Positions 60,639 to 64,000 of a stretch of 64,000 nucleotides of DNA are shown here, one piece after another. How positions within the stretch are numbered: position 1 is the first letter of the stretch; the number at the start of each line of letters is the position of its first letter. Both the position numbers and the translations under genes were made by a program. Origin of the DNA: Serinicoccus sediminis (GTDB taxonomy: Bacteria; Actinomycetota; Actinomycetes; Actinomycetales; Dermatophilaceae). Location of the stretch: positions 62,001 to 126,000 of the forward strand of contig NZ_SDVA01000011.1 in NCBI RefSeq assembly GCF_004153545.1. Direction: 5' to 3'. Below the pieces are notes generated by a model, which was given only the letters and a program-made list of their open reading frames with translations, was not told where the DNA came from and ran no database searches.

Positions 60639-63119
60639 ATGGCTCGTCGCAAGCGCCCGCAGAGCGAAGACCTCTTCGACGTCGAGGAGAAGATCCTCGA
60701 GGTCGACGTCCAGGAGGAGATGGAGGGCGCGTTCCTGGAGTACGCCTACTCGGTGATCTACTCCCGGGCGCTCCCGGACGCCCGGGACGGCCTCAAGCCG
60801 GTGCAGCGGCGGATCCTCTACGCGATGAACGAGCTCGGCCTGCGGCCGGACCGCCCGCACGTGAAGTGCTCGCGGGTCGTCGGTGAGGTGATGGGCAAGT
60901 ACCACCCGCACGGGGACACCGCGATCTACGACGCGATGGTGCGGATGGCGCAGCCCTTCACCATGCGGCTCCCGCTGGTCGACGGCCACGGCAACTTCGG
61001 CTCGCTCGATGACGGTCCCGCGGCCAGCCGCTACACCGAGGCCCGGATGGCGCCGGCGGCGCTGCTCATGACCGGCAGCCTCGACGAGAGCACCGTCGAC
61101 TACGTCCCCAACTACGACGACCAGCTGTTCCAGCCCGAGGTGCTGCCCGCGGCATACCCGAACCTGCTGGTCAACGGTGCCACCGGCATCGCGGTCGGCA
61201 TGGCGACCAACATGCCCCCGCACAACCTCGGCGAGGTCGTCGGCGCCGCCCGCCACCTCATCGCGAACCCGGACGCCGACCTCGAGGCGCTCATGCGCTT
61301 CGTGCCCGGGCCGGACCTGCCGATCGGCGGGCGGATCGTCGGGCTGGACGGGATCCGGGAGGCCTACGAGAGCGGACGCGGGTCGTTCAAGACGCGCGCG
61401 ACCGCACGGATCGAGAACGTCACGCCGCGCAAGAAGGGCATCGTCGTCACCGACCTGCCCTACATGGTCGGACCGGAGAAGGTCATCGAGAAGGTCAAGC
61501 AGCTGGCGCAGGCCAAGAAGCTGCAGGGCGTCTCGGACATCATCGACCTCACCGACCGGACCAAGGGCCTGCACCTGGTCATCGAGATCAAGACCGGCTT
61601 CAACCCCGAGGCCGTGCTCGAGCAGCTCTACAAGCTCACCCCCATGGAGGAGTCCTTCGGGATCAACAACGTGGCGCTCGTCGAGGGGCAGCCGCGCACC
61701 CTGGGGCTCAGGGACCTGCTGCAGGTGTATGTCGACTTCCGCACCGACGTGGTGCGGCGCCGGACCGAGCACCGGCTGGGCAAGAAGAAGGACCGGCTGC
61801 ACCTGGTCGAGGGCCTGCTCATCGCCATCCTGGACATCGACGAGGTCATCCAGCTCATCCGGGCCGCCGAGGACGTCGCCACCGCGCGCACCCGGCTCAT
61901 GCAGGTCTTCGACCTCTCCGAGATCCAGGCCAACCACATCCTGGACCTGCAGCTGCGGCGGCTGACGAAGTTCTCCCGGATCGAGCTGGAGAGCGAGCGG
62001 GACGAGCTGCAGCGCGAGATCGAGGCGCTGGAGGCGATCCTCGCCGACCAGCAGCTGCTGCTCACGGTCGTCAGCGACGAGCTCGCCGCGGTGGCCGCCG
62101 AGCACGGCACCCCGCGCCGGACCGTGCTGCTCGAGAGCGACGGCACGGGCGCCGCGTCCGCGGCGGGTCAGCCCGCGACCGGGGGGAAGTCCGCGGGGAT
62201 GGACCTCGAGGTCGCCGACGACCCGTGCTGGGTGCTGCTCTCCTCCACCGGCCTGCTGGCGCGGGCCGGTGCCTCGGATGACGAGCCGCCGCTCGCGAGC
62301 GGGCGCCGGACCAAGCACGACGTGGTCCGCTCACGGGTGCGGACCACGGCGCGCGGGACCGTGGGTCTGCTCACGAGCGCGGGCCGGGTCGTGGCGCTGT
62401 CGGTCGTCGAGCTGCCGGCGCTACCGCCGTCGGCGGAGGCCCCGAACCTCTCCGGGGGCGCGCCCCTGTCGGCCTTCGTCGACCTGCCGCCGGGCGAGCA
62501 GGTGCTGGGCCTGTGCACGCTGACCGGTGACGGGCCAGGGCTGGCGCTCGGCACGCGGCAGGGCGTGGTCAAGCGGGTCAACCCCGACTACCCCGGCCAC
62601 CGCGACTCCTTCGAGGTCATCTCGCTCAAGGACGGCGACAGCGTCGTCGGCGCGGTCGAGCTGGCCACCGGGGAGGAGGAGCTGGTCTTCGTCACCTCGG
62701 ACGCCCAGCTGCTCCGCTTCTCCTCCTCGCTGGTCCGCGCCCAGGGCCGCTCCGGCGGCGGCATCGCCGGCGTCAAGCTCGGTGCCGGCGCGAGCGTCAT
62801 CGGCTTCGCCGCCGTCGACGCGACCGTCGAGAACGTCGTCGTCACCGTCGCCGGCAGTGCTGGAGCGGCGCCGGGCAGCCAGACCGGCACGGTCAAGGTC
62901 ACCGACCTGTGGGCCTACCCCACCAAGGGGCGGGCCACCGGCGGGGTGCGCTGCCACCGGCTGCTGCGCGGCGAGGACGCCCTCGTCCTCGGCTGGGCCG
63001 GCGCCGCTCCCCCGCGGGCCGCGTCCGCCAACGGGGTCGCCGTCGAGCTGCCGGAGACCAACGACAAGCGGGATGGCTCGGGCGTGCCGGCCGGCGCGCC
63101 CATCGCGGCGGTCGGCTGA
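60639..63119 (+). CDS. Type IIA topoisomerase subunit A (ParC/GyrA-like)
   Basis: 826 residues. The breakage-reunion domain has [38 protein letters not shown] (quinolone region) and [12 protein letters not shown] with the catalytic Tyr (about 132). The coiled-coil tower and a beta-pinwheel C-terminal domain follow. I do not find the GyrA-box (QRRGGKG) that allows wrapping and negative supercoiling, so this fits the ParC-like second enzyme of Micrococcales rather than GyrA. No partner B-subunit gene lies in the window. ATG 60639 has AAAGG about 17 nt upstream, which is distant. Confidence 0.9.
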   Translation: MARRKRPQSEDLFDVEEKILEVDVQEEMEGAFLEYAYSVIYSRALPDARDGLKPVQRRILYAMNELGLRPDRPHVKCSRVVGEVMGKYHPHGDTAIYDAMVRMAQPFTMRLPLVDGHGNFGSLDDGPAASRYTEARMAPAALLMTGSLDESTVDYVPNYDDQLFQPEVLPAAYPNLLVNGATGIAVGMATNMPPHNLGEVVGAARHLIANPDADLEALMRFVPGPDLPIGGRIVGLDGIREAYESGRGSFKTRATARIENVTPRKKGIVVTDLPYMVGPEKVIEKVKQLAQAKKLQGVSDIIDLTDRTKGLHLVIEIKTGFNPEAVLEQLYKLTPMEESFGINNVALVEGQPRTLGLRDLLQVYVDFRTDVVRRRTEHRLGKKKDRLHLVEGLLIAILDIDEVIQLIRAAEDVATARTRLMQVFDLSEIQANHILDLQLRRLTKFSRIELESERDELQREIEALEAILADQQLLLTVVSDELAAVAAEHGTPRRTVLLESDGTGAASAAGQPATGGKSAGMDLEVADDPCWVLLSSTGLLARAGASDDEPPLASGRRTKHDVVRSRVRTTARGTVGLLTSAGRVVALSVVELPALPPSAEAPNLSGGAPLSAFVDLPPGEQVLGLCTLTGDGPGLALGTRQGVVKRVNPDYPGHRDSFEVISLKDGDSVVGAVELATGEEELVFVTSDAQLLRFSSSLVRAQGRSGGGIAGVKLGAGASVIGFAAVDATVENVVVTVAGSAGAAPGSQTGTVKVTDLWAYPTKGRATGGVRCHRLLRGEDALVLGWAGAAPPRAASANGVAVELPETNDKRDGSGVPAGAPIAAVG

Positions 63120-63175
63120 CACGGCCCGGGGGCGGGCACGTCTGAGGTGACCGAGGGCAGTCCAGGCCCGGGCGC

Positions 63176-64000
63176 CTAAACCGACAGCGTGTTGACCGTC
63201 TTGGTCACCCGCCCGTCCTCGTTGCGCAGGAAGACGATCTGGCCGAACTCGAGGGAGGACCAGCCGTCGGTGTCGTCGGTCAGGGCCTCGGAGGCGAAGA
63301 TGACGCCGGTCGCCTCGTCCTCCTCGCACGTCTCGAAGGAGTAGGTCGTCGTGTCCTTGTCGAAGTTGCGGCCCATGAGGAGATACATCGGCTCCAGCAG
63401 CATGGAGAGGGAGAAGTCGTCGCTCCCCGGCTCCGACTTCCGCAGCTCCTCCCAGTCGCCGCTCGGGTCGGTCTCACCGTCGAGCCCGAGGCCGACGTTG
63501 ATCCCCACGATGCGGTTCGCGGACACGAGCGCCATCTTGAGCTTGGTCAGCCCCGGCAGGTCGAGCTTCTCCATGGCGTCCGCGATGAGGCGCACCATCC
63601 TCTCGACCGCGCGCTGGACGTCCTCGTCGCTGTCCCCCTCGAGCAGCGACAGCAGCAGGATGTAGAGGAACTCGGTGTCCGTCGTCCCCTTCATCTGCTT
63701 CAGGTAGTCGTCCTTGCAGTGCTGCAGCAGCTCACGCTGCAGGATCTGCCAGTTCGGCAGGTAGCCGTTCTGCGCGACGATCCACGGGGTGCCGGCGTAG
63801 GAGAACGGGTGGCAGTTCTCGTCGGCCATGACGACCTCGGCGTTGTAGGCCGCCGCCCGGACGTGGGCGAGCATCGTGCTGGCCTGCAGGCTCGGCACGA
63901 TGTGCTCGAGGTTGTCGTCGTAGAACGCGGCCATGGGCCGGCGGTAGAGGAAGGGGTCCTCCGCCTTCAACATGTGCTCGCTCCAGGCACCGAAGCCCCA
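63176..64000 (-). CDS. Class II glutamine amidotransferase (GATase_6/YafJ type), 5' end beyond the window
   Basis: The frame is open through base 64000 (preceding codons read WGFGAWSEHM), so an internal ATG at 63973 is not the true start and the N-terminal nucleophile Cys lies outside. About 275 residues are visible. STMLAHVRAAAYNAEVVMAD, ENCHPFSYAGTPWIVAQNGY and TDTEFLYILLLSLLEG match the YafJ/EgtC-like amidotransferase fold. A C-terminal segment reports TGVIFASEALTDDTDGWSSL, typical of YafJ-like proteins. It releases ammonia from glutamine or cleaves a gamma-glutamyl bond; substrate unknown. Confidence 0.83.
   Translation of the reverse strand, partial: WGFGAWSEHMLKAEDPFLYRRPMAAFYDDNLEHIVPSLQASTMLAHVRAAAYNAEVVMADENCHPFSYAGTPWIVAQNGYLPNWQILQRELLQHCKDDYLKQMKGTTDTEFLYILLLSLLEGDSDEDVQRAVERMVRLIADAMEKLDLPGLTKLKMALVSANRIVGINVGLGLDGETDPSGDWEELRKSEPGSDDFSLSMLLEPMYLLMGRNFDKDTTTYSFETCEEDEATGVIFASEALTDDTDGWSSLEFGQIVFLRNEDGRVTKTVNTLSV

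Noticed and set aside
58830-62318. 1162-residue minus-strand open frame
   Set aside because: Runs antisense to the topoisomerase and GntR genes and out of frame with acdS; no recognisable domain.

Overview
The window is very GC-rich (around 73%) chromosomal DNA from an actinobacterium, most likely a Micrococcales member of the Intrasporangiaceae/Ornithinimicrobiaceae type. The support is a set of actinobacterial lineage genes (SepH, DUF3710, DUF3159, DUF4193, DUF5998), GTG/TTG starts, many 4-bp ATGA or GTGA gene overlaps, and many apparently leaderless genes. I see no rRNA, tRNA, phage, integrase, transposase or CRISPR array. Genus-level placement is inference.

Layout. Bases 1-10.5 kb are a surface-glycan locus: several glycosyltransferases, an ABC exporter, and an acetyltransferase/aminotransferase/dehydrogenase trio resembling the WlbB/WlbC/WlbA (WbpD/E/B) route to a diacetamido-uronic sugar. 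Bases 10.4-14.9 kb hold an IMPase-type phosphatase, a universal stress protein, an NhaC-type antiporter, a monooxygenase-like protein and a RIO-type kinase. Bases 14.9-18.8 kb hold the most unusual unit: GAF-PP2C phosphatase, cellulose-synthase-like GT2, STAS antagonist and RsbW-like kinase in one chain of overlapping genes. Bases 18.8-22.2 kb are a sugar ABC importer without an ATPase gene. Bases 22.4-31.2 kb hold an aldo/keto reductase, app1-like/dagK/dxs, PhzF, PPK2 and a CPA1 antiporter. Bases 31.2-44.6 kb are housekeeping: aconitase, a LLM-hemerythrin fusion, RNA methyltransferase, DUF3159, DUF3710, dut, DUF4193, suhB, ferrochelatase, a TRIC-like channel and sepH. Bases 44.7-58 kb hold tdk, an AlkP-family enzyme, DUF5998, a GNAT/acyl-CoA synthetase fusion, nitroreductase, PfkB kinase, M20 hydrolase, a drug-type ABC exporter and small catabolic enzymes. 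Bases 58-64 kb hold MTA/SAH nucleosidase, ACC deaminase with a divergent GntR regulator, a second GyrA/ParC-type topoisomerase subunit and a truncated class II amidotransferase.

How the genes work together. The glycan genes and the GT2 synthase point to an elaborate envelope. The phosphatase, STAS and kinase beside GT2 have no sigma-factor gene in their operon, so they may control the synthase directly. MTA/SAH nucleosidase and ACC deaminase act on the two products that ACC synthase makes from S-adenosylmethionine.

Sequence-level signals not explained by genes: (1) two arrays of 32-bp and 33-bp units in opposite orientation around and inside a GT4 gene, with a further copy 47 kb away; (2) the hexamer GTATGC/GCATAC at 44 sites, recurring in several reading frames through codons otherwise uncommon here; (3) a -10 hexamer exactly 6 nt before the start codon of many first genes; (4) a dispersed 26-bp repeat that supplies the stop codon of two unrelated genes.
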